Assembly (NCBI RefSeq): GCF_035582795.1
Contig: NC_134366.1
Coordinates: forward strand, 756,501 to 820,500
Source: Mycteria americana
Lineage: Eukaryota; Chordata; Aves; Ciconiiformes; Ciconiidae
DNA length: 64,000 nt
Direction: 5' to 3'
The first letter of the stretch is position 1. Every line of letters starts with the position of its first letter. Positions 45,340 to 56,300 of this stretch are shown piece by piece. Both the position numbers and the translations under genes were made by a program. The notes beneath the pieces are model-generated. The model saw only the letters and a program-made list of their open reading frames with translations, had not been told where the DNA came from and did no database searches.

Positions 45340-45544
45340 CCCCGGCCCCACGGGAGCACGGCGCACGTCCCCCCAGCCCCCCCAGCCCCGGGGTGCCCCG
45401 CAGCGCTGCCCGCAGCCCTGCCCGTCCCCCTGCCCGCAGCCCTGCCCGCCCCGGGCCAGCCCGGCAGCGCCCGGCGCCGACCGCGTCGCGCCGCGTCCCG
45501 TCCCGCCGCCGCGCCCTTTCCGGGAAGCGCGGCTCGCCGCTAGC
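45340..45544 (+). promoter_or_regulatory. GC-rich promoter / 5' UTR of the TRIM gene
   Basis: A short CpG-rich block (GCCCGTCCCCCTGCCCGCAG-like repeats, then CCGCGTCGCGCCGCGTCCC) lies between the CA array and the ATG at 45545. No TATA box is evident. Confidence 0.45.
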
Positions 45545-48500
45545 ATGGCGCGGGCCGTGCTGGCCCTGGGCGAGAGCCTGCAGGCCGAGGCCACCTGCCC
45601 CGTCTGCCTGGAGCTCTTCTCCGAGCCCGTCATCACCGAGTGCGGCCACAGCTTCTGCGGCCCCTGCATGGCGGCCGTGCTGGGGACCCCGCCGCGCCCC
45701 GCCGCCTGCCCCCAGTGCCGCGCCACCGTGCTCCCCGGCTCGCTGCGGCCCAACCGCTCGCTGCGGGCCGTGGCGGGGCTGGCGGAGGCCCTGGGGGACG
45801 AGGCGCGCCGGCCCCGCTGCCCGGCCCACGGCGAGGCCCTGGGCCTCTTCTGCGAGAGCTGCCGCACCCCCCTCTGCCCCCTGTGCCGAGAGGGGCCCCA
45901 GCACCGCGACCACCGCGCACGCCCCGCCGAGGAGGCCGCCCAGCAGCTCCGGGTAGGGGGGCTCCGGGCAGGGGCTGCGGTCCCTTCCCGGGGGCGGGCT
46001 GGGGTCCCCTCGGGGCGCGGGCTGGGGTCCCCTCCCGGAACAAGTCGGGGTCGCGTCTGGGCGTGAGCTGGGGTCCCCTCCCAGGCACGAATCTGGGGTC
46101 CCTCCCAGGCACAGGTTGGGGTCCCCCTCCCAGAACAAGTTGGGGTTCCCTCTGGGCACAGGCTGGGGTCCCCTCTAGGCATGGATCTGGGTCCTCTCCA
46201 GGCACGGGCTGGGGTCCCTTCCAGGAACAGGTCAGGGTCCCCTCTGGGCATGGGCTGGGGTCCCCTCCAGGCACAAATCTGGGGTCCCTCCCAGGCACAG
46301 GTTGGGGTCCTCTCTAGGCATGGATCTGGGTCCCCTCTGAGCACGGGCTGGGGTACCCCTCCAGTCATGGACTGGGGTTCCCTCAGGGTGCAGGTTAGGG
46401 TCCCTGTGCAGCCACGGATTTGGGTCCTCATCCAGCCGCTGGCTGGGGTCCCCGTCTGGGTACGGGTTTGGGGTCCCTGTCTGGGTATGGGTGAGGGTCC
46501 CCATCTGGCCATGGCTTGGGGTCCCCATCTGGGTATGGGTGAGGGTCCCCATCTGGCCATGGTTTGGGGTCCCCATCTGGGTATGGATTAGGGTCCCCAT
46601 CTGGCCATGGTTTGGGGTCCCCATCTGGCCATGGCTTGGGGTCCCCATCTGGCCATGGCTTGGGGTCCCTGTCTGGCCATGGCTTGGGGTCCCTGTCTGG
46701 CCATGGCTTGGGGTCCCCATCTGGCCATGGATTAGGGTCCCCATCTGGCCATGGCTTGGGGTCCCCATCTGGGTATGGGTGAGGGTCCCCATCTGGCCAT
46801 GGTTTGGGGACCCTGTCTGGGTACGGATTAGGGTCCCTGTCTGGCCATGGTTTGGGGACCCTGTCTGGCCGCGGGCTGGGGTCCCATATCCCCGCCACCC
46901 TGCTGGGGTTGCTGGTTCTCCGGTGGCTTCCACTGCCCATCGCCTCCCCCAGCCCATCCAGGAGCACAGGACCCTCTCGCTGCTCACCCCTCTGTGGCCC
47001 CGCAAGGTCCCAGTGCCCCGTACGTCCCCAGCCAGGGACGGGGCTGGGGCTGCAGCTACAGGGGACACGGTCTCCCCCTGGGATGTAGGCTGGGGTCCCC
47101 CCCTGCCAGCTGCTCGCTCTGCCGCAGGGCACGTCTTGGAGGAGCATGGGGGTTTTTTTAATACTCCAGCGAATTTATGGAGTGCGTCTGAGACGCAGCG
47201 CTGCTGTCACTGCAAACCTCTTCCCACAAATCCCACTTCCAACGCCAAAAGTTGTTTTTTCTAATTAAAAAAAAACACACCAAAAACAACAAAAAACCAA
47301 ACCACAAACTTCAGGGTTTCCACATGAAGCTATTCCAGAAATGTTTCTGGCCAAAACAGCTGCGCGTGGGATCTCCCTAGCCTGTCTGTACCGCGTGCTT
47401 GGGGAGAGGTGGGTGCTCTCCCCGAGCTCTTCCCTTCCCCACAGAGCTGAGCTCAAAACCCACCCCCAGTGACCCCTCCCTGCAGAGCGGTCTTGTCCCC
47501 ACGGGGGCTGTTTGGTGACATCATCTCACTCCTGCAAATGTAACCCCAAAATCACCAAATACGCTTCCCCCCTCTCCCAGGAGACACTCCAGAGCAACCT
47601 GGTTTTTCTACAAAAAGAGAAAGAAGAATTTAAGCCCAAAGGAGAAAAGAAAAGTGATGAGCTGCTGGTGTGTGTTTCTCTCCCCGTGCGCGCGCTGTGC
47701 CCCCCTGCCTGCTTACCCACCCGTCTTCACGGGCGCGTCCCATCTTTCCCTCTCCCCGTATATATTTATCTCCTTTTCCGTAACAGCACTATTTTCTCTC
47801 TCCCTCTCTGTCCATCCCATATATCTTTCTTCCACCCTGTTCTCATTCAGACTCTGCTGTCATCTTGGGTCCATCAACATCCAGACTTGCCACTCCTCTC
47901 CTCCTTCCTCTCTTCCAGCTTTTCCTCCCCCAAAACCCTTCTCCTTTTCCCCATGATCCTTGCCCCCCTCTCCGCAGCACCGGGTCCCCGTGCCTGCGCG
48001 GAGGCTCCCGGAGGAGGGGATGGCTCAGGGGCCTCCGCGCGGGTGCCTTGCAGGGGAAGGTGGCCTTGGAGCGGCAGAGGCTGCGGGACACCTTCAAGCA
48101 GCTGCAGCAGTTCCTGCAGGAGCAGGAGGCCATCATGCTGGCCCAGCTCGACCAGGCGCACGGGGAGCTCACCAAGGAGTGCCGCAAATACGTCTCCAGC
48201 GTTTCGGAGAGGAAATCGCTGCTGGACACTCTGATTGCGGAGATAGAGAAGAAACGTGACCAGCCAGTGGTCGAATTCCTTATGGTGAGGCTGCATTGCC
48301 CATCTGGGTGCTGTGACACCCCGGTGAGGCTGGGGGCACCCACCCAGCACCCCTGCATCCCGGTGCCCGTGCAGCCCAGAGCCTGGGTGCAAAGGGCAGC
48401 ACGGTGCTGGCCGGCATGCCAGCGGCCAGGCTGTGACACCGCCGTGCGTGGTGTGGCCGGTGTGAGTCTGGGCCTGCGGTGTGAGCTGAGGGAAGGCAAA

Positions 48501-51180
48501 GATTTGGGTGAGCAAGTCACTGGAGAGTCCCCAGGAGAGTGGTGTGACCACCCCCGCCCAGTCCCCATCACCCTGCTTCATGCAGCAGGGGCGCGACTGT
48601 AACTCACTGCCCCGGGGACCGTGGTCCTTCTCGGCAGTGCCAGAGCTGACCTGGTGTTTTCTCTCTTCCAGGATGTTGGCAAAACTCTGAGCAGGTATGA
48701 AACGGGCTCAGCGTCGCTCTTCTCCTGCATGGCTCTTTTGGGCAGAGGTTTGGAAATGCTGCAGGCGGCTGAGCAGCAGCGGCAGCTGGGGGGGGAGGTG
48801 GCTTTGCCCTGCCGAGCATTTGGGATTTAACGTCATGTTATCTGGGACCAGAGGTCGTTGCACCCCTGTTAAAGATGGGTTTCCTGTGCCAGTAGCTGGG
48901 ACGCGGCTCCCCCAAGTTATGTTGCTGTAGGGGATTGTCCCCCTGTTTCCGTCCTGGCCCCGGGTGCTGGCTGAGTGCTGGGGTCAGAGCTCCTCTCCAT
49001 GCTGTTTCCCCCTCAGCTGCGAAGTGGCAAAGACCCCGATCCCGGAACCGGTTTCCTTGGAGCTGCAGAGGACCGTTACGAGCCTCTCTGAGATGAGCCA
49101 GCTGGTCGCGGGTGCGGTGGCCAAATTCAAAGGTAAAGCAAAGAAGCGGCGAGCGATGCCTTGCTGTGTAGCCGGTGTCTGGGCCCCAGGAGGGCGTGCT
49201 GCTGCTGCTGTCCCCACGCCGTGCTTTCCCCTGGGCTTGGCTGCAGTGGGAGATTCCTCACCGCCCACAGCCTCTGCCTGGGGCTCTGGAGCAAAACACG
49301 CCCGCTCCAGATGGGACCCATCTCTGAGATGGGCTTTGCTGGAGCCCAGGGCTGTGGCAGCTGGGGAGCAGGCTCCACATCTGGCTTGCTGTCCTGACGG
49401 GGAGCAGGAAAGATGCCACAAGAGAAGAAAGACTCAGGCATCTTCCTTTCCTTCCCTTAGTGAACCTGCTGAGCGAGATGGACAGAGAAAGGGGTAAGTT
49501 TCTGGAGCTGATGGGCACAAATGAGGGAGAAAAGCTTTCCAGAATGAGTTTCCTTACGTCCTTGGGGCAGAGATAGGCTCATACCACAACATCTAAATCC
49601 AGGGTCTGTCTAAAACTGAGTCCCTTCATTTTGACTAGGCCTGCTATAAAAATCCAGGTCTGTCCCCATGCCAGGCAACGCCCAATGACACTGTCCTCTA
49701 ACACCAAACGAGAGCCGGGGCAGCACGAGGCCCTTGGCTTCCCTGTCTCTGGAGACTTTATTCTTATGCCGCGATGTGTAAGACCGTGACTACTTAAGCA
49801 AAGGGGCCGTACGCATTCTGAGCTGGCTTTTGGGCACAGATCAGAAATGCCTTTGCAGGTGCTCAGTGTCCACGTGGTCCTGGCAGCATCGCAGGGCTCG
49901 GGGCTAGCTGGAGCTGTTTGCGCCAAGGCAGGCCTCTGCCCTCTCAGTTTTCAGGATGAGGGACCTGATGCACAGGATGGGTGTGCCTCAGTTTCCCCCA
50001 CGCTGCGGTCCCTGCTGTGAGACGTGGCCCTGGAGGAGTGGGTTTAGCAGAGGGCCTCGGGTGGTGGCACTGTGCGGTGACACATCTGTGGCCTTGTGGG
50101 ATGGCCGCGGGATGGCAGCAGAACATCCCACATGAAACGGACGGCTCTGGCTCTGCAGTGAGATTGCCTGGTTATTCAGCGGAGTGGGGTTAGGAGCTGT
50201 TTTTCCCTTTGGTGAGCACTCGTCACCCTTGTCACTGGAGCAGGGACTGGCCTGGCACCACTGCTGCCTTGCAGGCAATGCTTCCTCACGCTCCGGGGAT
50301 ATATTGCTCCCCCGCACCCAGCCTGGCTGCAGCCCCATCACACTTAGACCCAGCAATATCCAGCACGGGGTTAGCAAAGCAGGTTTAGCAAAGTCCATCG
50401 TGTCTGTCCCCTGCGCGTGGGGACACTGCCTGGCTCAGTCCTGCTTCAGGGAGTGTTGCTTCACCCGTGGGTCCTGGCGTGGAGGGCAGCGAGTGCCCCG
50501 TGTCCTGTGCCGCCTGAGCGGGCTGCGGGTGCTGCGTGTGCGCGCTCGTGGGGCATGAGTGCCTGCTGTGCTCACAGGACACGTCCCAGCCCCGCGGAAG
50601 AGGAGGGAGAGGTGCTGGTTCGCTCCTCAGCGGGCGACGGACTGACATTTCTCTCTGTCGTGCGTTAGTGAAGGTGACATTGGACCCAGAGACAGCAAAC
50701 CCGAACCTGATCCTCTCGAAGGACCGCAAAACCGTGCGGCTGGGAGACAGACTGCAAAACCTCCCTGAAACCCCCCTGAGATTCACAGGCAGCCCCAGCG
50801 TCCTGGGCTCCCAGGGGTTTGTGGCTGGGAGGCATTACTGGGAGCTGGAGGTAGGGGACGGGGACAGCTGGGCCGTGGGGGTGGCCATGGAGTCCGTTCG
50901 GAGGAAGGACTCGCTCAGCATGGCCATGGGGAAGATCTGGGCCCTGCGGCTGGACTGGAATCGCCAGTACACGGCGCTCCACATGCCCCCCGCCCCGCTG
51001 GTGCTGAAGGAAGAGCCTCGGCGGATCAGGGTCCACCTGGACTACGAAGCGGGCCAAGTGACCTTCTACAATGCAGAGAACATGACGCAGATCTTGCAGT
51101 TCAAGGCTTCCTTCACCGAGAAGGTCTTCCCATACTTTTGGCTCTGGTCACCAGAAACTTACATCCAGCTGTGTGCCTGA
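45545..51180 (+). CDS. TRIM-family E3 ubiquitin ligase (RING, B-box, coiled coil, PRY-SPRY; TRIM7/TRIM39-like)
   Basis: Seven coding exons, 45545-45952, 47581-47667, 48054-48284, 48672-48694, 49017-49132, 49461-49493 and 50669-51180, join in phase to 469 codons plus a stop. The 231-, 23- and 116-base exons match the conserved exon sizes of class C-IV TRIM genes. Residues 18-60 are a RING finger (CPVCLELF, CGHSFCGPC, CPQC), expected to bind the E2-ubiquitin partner. About 90-130 is a B-box 2 (CPAHGEALGLFCESC, CPLC, HRDH). The middle is coiled coil (LERQRLRDTFKQLQQFLQEQE). Residues 300-469 are PRY-SPRY (LDPETANPNLILSKD, YWELEVGDGDSWAVGVA, LDYEAGQVTFYN), a ligand-binding module. The protein looks complete and intact. 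Intron 1 contains a 24-bp minisatellite. It is closest in style to TRIM7/TRIM39/TRIM27, but the orthologue is unresolved. Confidence 0.92.
45955..46345. repeat. GCTGGGGTCCCCTCC-type minisatellite in TRIM intron 1
   Basis: Diverged units of about 26-30 bases (GGCTGGGGTCCCCTCCAGGC with variants) begin just after the splice donor of exon 1. Confidence 0.8.
46440..46885. repeat. 24-bp minisatellite in TRIM intron 1
   Basis: Units alternate between CCATCTGGCCATGGCTTGGG plus GTCC and CCATCTGGGTATGGGTGAGG plus GTCC, about 18 copies. Because 24 is divisible by three, frames stay open on both strands and translate as GLGSPSGH-like repeats; this is not coding. Confidence 0.92.
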
Positions 51181-51344
51181 CGGGGTCGAACACCTTCTGG
51201 TCCCCTGCCCTGTGCCCTTGGTTAGCTGAGCAGGCAAGAGGTGTGGGAATGACGCAGCATCACGTTGCAAACTCACTGGAGCTCTGCCTGGGCTGGATCC
51301 CCTCTGCACGCTGCTGCATCTCCTCCTACCAAGTCCTTTGGAGC

Positions 51345-51350
51345 ATTAAA
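51345..51350 (+). terminator. polyadenylation signal ATTAAA of the TRIM gene
   Basis: The hexamer lies 165 bases after the stop, followed by a GT-rich stretch (GATGTGTTGTCC) typical of the downstream element. Confidence 0.6.
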
Positions 51351-51359
51351 GATGTGTTG

Positions 51360-52860
51360 TCCTGCCTGGGGGTGTCTGCACGCTGGTATCCTGGCCAGAC
51401 CTCACAGTGACAGTGTCCCACCTGTCCCTGTGGGCACTGAGGACACACACAAATAAGCAGGAGAGTGGCAGGGAAGATGCTCTGATTGCCCATGCCAGTC
51501 TTTGGCAGCGCTGCATGGCTTGCTTTGGCTCGGTGTGGTGTGCTGTGTTGTGGGCAGCATGGAGGTGCAGCCACCCCACATCCAGGAACTCAGGGTGGAG
51601 CCACGGGGCTGCTAATAGTGGTGGTAACTGCTCACGTAAACCGGTAAAAACTGTTGCTTGAAAGGAAAATGTTCAGAGGGGGGACAGGACTGACTGGAGA
51701 GCTGGAGTGAGGGTGCAGCCCGAGTGGCAGCGATGGGGGTGTGATGGGGATCTGTGAGATCCTGGGTGGTCAGAGATGGAGCAAGTGCTGTGTTGTCTAA
51801 TCCAGGAACCAGGAGCATGGTGTGAATCTGGTGGGTGGCAGGGCCCAGGCAGAGGGACACAGGTCATGTCCTGGAGGCGTGGGATCCCCTCCCCAGGCCT
51901 TTAAATCTCTGCGTCAGGCTGAGAACACTGAACCCAATGTGATCAGCCTTGCAGCCAGAGACAGCAGCCTCTGAAACCACCAAAGGGAGATCCGGCAGAG
52001 CGCATCTGCCAGGTACTCTGCTCCACAGCAGAGATCAGCAAACCCTTATGTGAGGAGAAGACACGCAACCTGCTGAAGCCACGTTGCGGGTCCCGAGCAC
52101 TTCACTGTATTGCCCTGTTTCTTCACCTGTAAAATGGGACCCTGTGTTTTGGAGCTGGGGCTGCTCCCCCCCTGCACCTGCAGTGTCCACAACCAGGCAG
52201 GCCTGAGGCACGACCCACACAAGGAGTCCCCTGCTTTCCACGGCAGAACCATTGCTGCCTCCATCCTGCTCCGTGCCCGTAGGCAGGGGACAGGGCAGGA
52301 AAAAGGCAAGGTGGGGCAACAGGTCCTCTGAAAAGCTGGCCATGTGTCCATTTTTAAGGCAAATAGCAGCAGCTGGGTAAATAGCACAGTCTCTTGCAGG
52401 TAGAGGACACAAGCAAGGTCTGCAAAGGTTATTTGGAGCGGCCCAATTGCACGTGCTTTTTGCACCACCCTGCACACTGACATGAGCATGTCAGTGCATT
52501 CAAGTCTCTCTTCTCCCACTCCAATTTCACAAGTGCTATTGCTCTGCAAACCCTGTCTCAGTGCTGCAGGGATGCATGCTGGCTTCTTCTTTTCACGCTG
52601 TCGCTCACCAAATGCCTTACAAAAGTGGCCACCGCTTCCCCGGTGATGCCGCTCATTTATTGTTCTCACAAAGATCTCATTTGAGGAGAAATGAGGTTGA
52701 AAGGGTTCCTCGGCTCACCGAGGCCCAGTTACCTGCTGATTTTATGCCCTTTTTCCCTTATCTTTCCTCGTTTTAACCGCTTCCCCTCAGGCCCAGAGGG
52801 GGTGGAGGCGCGGCTAAAGGGAGACAGCCAGAGAGTTGGCGGCAATGGAGGCACTCTAGT
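51360..52860. other. intergenic spacer, no gene recognised
   Basis: Moderate-GC unique sequence between the TRIM 3' end and the CDC25A promoter. I see no exon, repeat or RNA gene I can support. A minus-strand transcript from the ZNF143-type site is possible, but no coding exon is visible. Confidence 0.4.
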
Positions 52861-52865
52861 GAGGC

Positions 52866-52958
52866 GGGGACTACATTTCCCAGCATGCAACGCCGAGGAG
52901 GGCAACCCGTTCTGCGCGGTGCCCTCCTCGGCGTTGCATGCTGGGAAATGTAGTCCCC
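52866..52958. promoter_or_regulatory. palindromic pair of ZNF143/SBS-type sites (39-bp arms, 15-nt loop)
   Basis: Bases 52866-52904 are exactly complementary to 52920-52958. Each arm contains ACTACATTTCCCAGCATGC (52870-52888 and, inverted, 52936-52954). This matches the known ACTACAATTCCCAGCATGC element bound by ZNF143 (with THAP11/HCFC1) at vertebrate promoters, except for one base. The pair lies about 350-430 bases upstream of the CDC25A start codon. Confidence 0.8.
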
Positions 52959-52989
52959 CTTTGGCACACAGTCAGGGTACTTGAGGCAC

Positions 52990-53180
52990 CCTATTGGCTG
53001 GCTTCTCTATTGGGCAGAAGCGACGTCAAGCAACAGTTGGAGGCGGGGAATGAGGCGCCCGCCGCCGTTCTTACTGGTCAGAACGAGCGCGGTGGGCGGG
53101 GAGATTTGAGAAAAAACACCCGCCCCCTTCAAACGTCGCGCAGAGGAGGGTTTTGATTGGTGGAGGGGAAGTTTGGCGCC
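52990..53180 (+). promoter_or_regulatory. CDC25A cell-cycle promoter elements (CCAAT, CRE half-site, CHR-like, E2F)
   Basis: Inverted CCAAT boxes (ATTGG) lie at 52993-52997, 53009-53013 and 53156-53160, and a GACGTCA half-CRE at 53022-53028. TTCAAA, the reverse of the CHR core TTTGAA, is at 53128-53133, and an E2F consensus TTTGGCGC at 53172-53179. This set is typical of NF-Y/E2F/DREAM-controlled cell-cycle genes and fits the CDC25A coding region that follows. Occupancy is inferred from motif only. Confidence 0.65.
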
Positions 53181-53302
53181 AGCTTCGGAGCGGGCGACGG
53201 GTAGCGGCTGGGGTCAAAGCGGTGCGGGCCGCGCTGACAGGAGGACGGGAGGGTTCAGCCTGGCTCTGCTCCGCTCCGCTCCGCTCATCTCATCTCGGCT
53301 CC

Positions 53303-56300
53303 ATGGATCCCGCACCGGGCGGTTCCTACCGCCGCCGCCTCCTGCTTCTCTCCCCGGCCTCCCCCGCTTCACCCGCCGTGGTCAAGTCTCTCTTTCCCGC
53401 CGACCTCTCGCCGGTCTCCGACCTCCGCCTCACCATGGAGCAGCTGGGACACGGGTCAGTCAAAGCGGGCACCCCCCCCCCTTCCTCCTGAGGGCCTCTG
53501 CCATGACCCTCCCCCCCCCCCCCCCCCCAAAAAAAAAAAAAAAGCGAGGCCTCGAGGGCCTGTTTGCCCCATTTTTCCCCTCCCGGACCCGAAGCGAGGC
53601 CTGAGGGAGCTCCCCCCCCCCCCCAGCCATGCGCGGCCTCGAGGGCCTCTTCTCCCCCACTCCGGACCCGAAGCGAGGCCTGGGGGAGCTCTTCTCCTCC
53701 CCCCATTAAAAAAAAAAAAGGCAAGGCCTCGAGGAGTGGTTCTTCTCCTTCCGTTCCACCCCCCCACCCGCAGTGAAGCCTTGAGGAGCTTTTCTCCTAC
53801 CCTTCCCCCCCCCCCAGGCCTCAAGGAGCTCTTATACCTCTGCTCCCCTCCCTTTCAGAAGCAAGGCCTCCAGGGCCTCACCCCCCCCAAAAAAAGTGAG
53901 GCCTCGTGGATCTCTTCTCCTCCCTCCCCACGCCCCGAATCGAGGCCTTGAGGAGCTCTTCTCTTAATCTCCTTCTCCCCCCAGAAGTGAGGCCTTGAGG
54001 ACCTCATCCCGCATTCTCTCCTTCCGAGCACCCCCCTTCCCTTACAACTGAGGCCTCGAGGACCTCTTCTCCTAACCCTTCTCCCAAAAAGCAAGGCCTC
54101 GAGGAGCTGTTTCTCCTCGCCCCCCCCAAAATGAGGCCTCGAGGAGTTCTTCCCATGCCCCCCCCGCCCTTGCAAAACCGAGGTCTCCACGACTCCCTTA
54201 TGCCCCCCACCCCCGATGAAGAGCTCTCCTCCCCCCCCCCGCTGCTCGTCCGTCCCCCCCACCCCCCAAATAGCCCCCTTCTCTGCTGCCCCTTTCTCCC
54301 TAGGGAGCCGTGAGACCGGGCCATCCCCCCCTCTGCCCCCGGGAGCCCCTGCTCTCCTGCCCACACGTGGTCGTGGTTCCTGCGCCGTGGGCCATCTTCT
54401 CCCTGCGGTGTCCCACCACGTGCCACCATCTTCCCCTGGTTCTGCTCTGGGCATCCACCTCGCCCCTGAGCCCTTCCCTCCGCCTGGCCCCAGGACTGGG
54501 TGCTTTCCCCTCTCCTACAAACGAATGCTGGTACCTTTGTGTCTGTCCTTCCTGCCTTCCCTCCCACGTTAGCTGCATCGTCTCAGCTCCTCCTTGCTCC
54601 CCATGCACACCCTCACCCAGTTCCTGCATGCCCCTCCTCTCTTTACTGTTTTACGTATGGAAAATGCTGCATGCAGTCTTTGGACTCTGCCGCTCCTCTC
54701 CCCATAACCGTGCAGTTGCTCAATCCAATTTTGCTGTTACTAGTCTCTAACTCCTTCATCTTCTTATTTCTACAGTAACCTCTACAGCTTGTCTCTTGTA
54801 TGGCTTCTGTTTTGCCCTGGCCTACTCTCTGGTCCTGGTGGCTCTCCTTGTATTTGTCCTTTGTTTGCTGTTTTTATATCATTCTCATTTCTGTAATCAC
54901 CTGCTTTCTTTATGATCCTTCCCTCCTTCAGATTCCTGGAATTCCTGGAAACGATTTGCACCAGTCCCCTCTGTGCTCATTATTTTGAGTTTGTAGCCCT
55001 AGCTTGCGCCCTGGTGCGTTTTTTTAATTAACCGATGTGATGGAGGAGCCACGCTCAAATAGTTTGTCCCTTATTTAAAGTAATATAGAGTAAGGCTACA
55101 TATGATTTGCATATCTCTCTGTATTGAAGCCGCCGTGACCCCTGCCCACGTACGGAACAACTGTGTGTCTGATGTGGCTCAGCAGTTGGGCAGGAGAGCT
55201 TGCCTTGAGGTTCCCTGCCCGCTCGCAGAGCAGTGTTTGTACTTGCACACGCATCGGGTCAGGGGCTGGTGTTACTCAGGCTCTGGATGCCTCGAGCCCC
55301 TTCACCTACAGAATGAGTTAGACTGGTATGCTGGTTTTGGCTGGGATAGAGTTAATTTTCTTCATAGTAGCTGGGGTTAAACCACGACAACTGGTCTGAT
55401 GGTTATGTGAGCAGAGAAGAACTTGCTTAGTTGATAAGACAAAATTTGAGAGCTAACTACTTATAAAAATGAGTTTGAGTTAGAAGTTTGGTAATTTTTC
55501 TATGCAAAACAATAATTAAATGAGTGGCTGCCAAAGAGAGGGTTGCAGTCCCGAGAAGGATAATGGGGCTGTGATATAGGTGTTTCTAGACAAAGGTTTG
55601 GGAGTGCTAATGTGATTCCAGGCACCAATATCCTACTGCACATTTAAAGCGTTTTTAGCCCTAAAGTTTTACTGCAAGCTCTGCCACTTTGTTGTATTAG
55701 AACCGTCACTTGTGAAGGCACAAGCTCAGGACAGGCTCTAAAACATAATTTCAGAAAAAAACCCTCACAGTTAATATGTCATGGAGAAAAAGCTTGGTAG
55801 TTTGGTGCGAGGTGACCAGAAAGGCTATCAGGAGAATGATTGTCTTAAATGACACTCTCCCTGTCTTTGTTTTGGAAGCCTAACTTCTAATATTACCAGC
55901 ACTGAGTGTGCAGGTTTAAAAAAAACAAAACCAAAACCGGAAGCTGAAGTCCCTGGAGGTGTTAGAGCTGAGGATATTTGTAAGCGTGGTGATCTGGTGG
56001 AGGCATTGTCCGTGTACTCAGTAGAGCACAAGAGACTGCAGTCTGCAGGACTGCCGAGCTGGAATCCTTTCACTTGGCGGATGATAAAGGTTTCAGGTTA
56101 TGATTACCTGTGCCGTCTCTCTACGTTCAGGCACTCCTATATTGTATTTCTCGCTTTGATGAGCATTTAAAACAAATACCTAACTTCCTTTACAGTCAGC
56201 ATGAAAACACTGAGCAAGATCTGGGAAACAATACTAATGGCTTACAACGAACAGTGTCATCGGAATCAACAGATTCAGGTACGCCTTTCTCAATAAATAA

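Noticed and set aside
43951-45543. 530-codon His/Thr-rich frame
   Set aside because: It is a translation of CA-rich repeats without any conserved domain.
43686-46885. CRISPR-like regularity of repeats
   Set aside because: The units are contiguous tandem repeats without unique spacers, and the genome is vertebrate.
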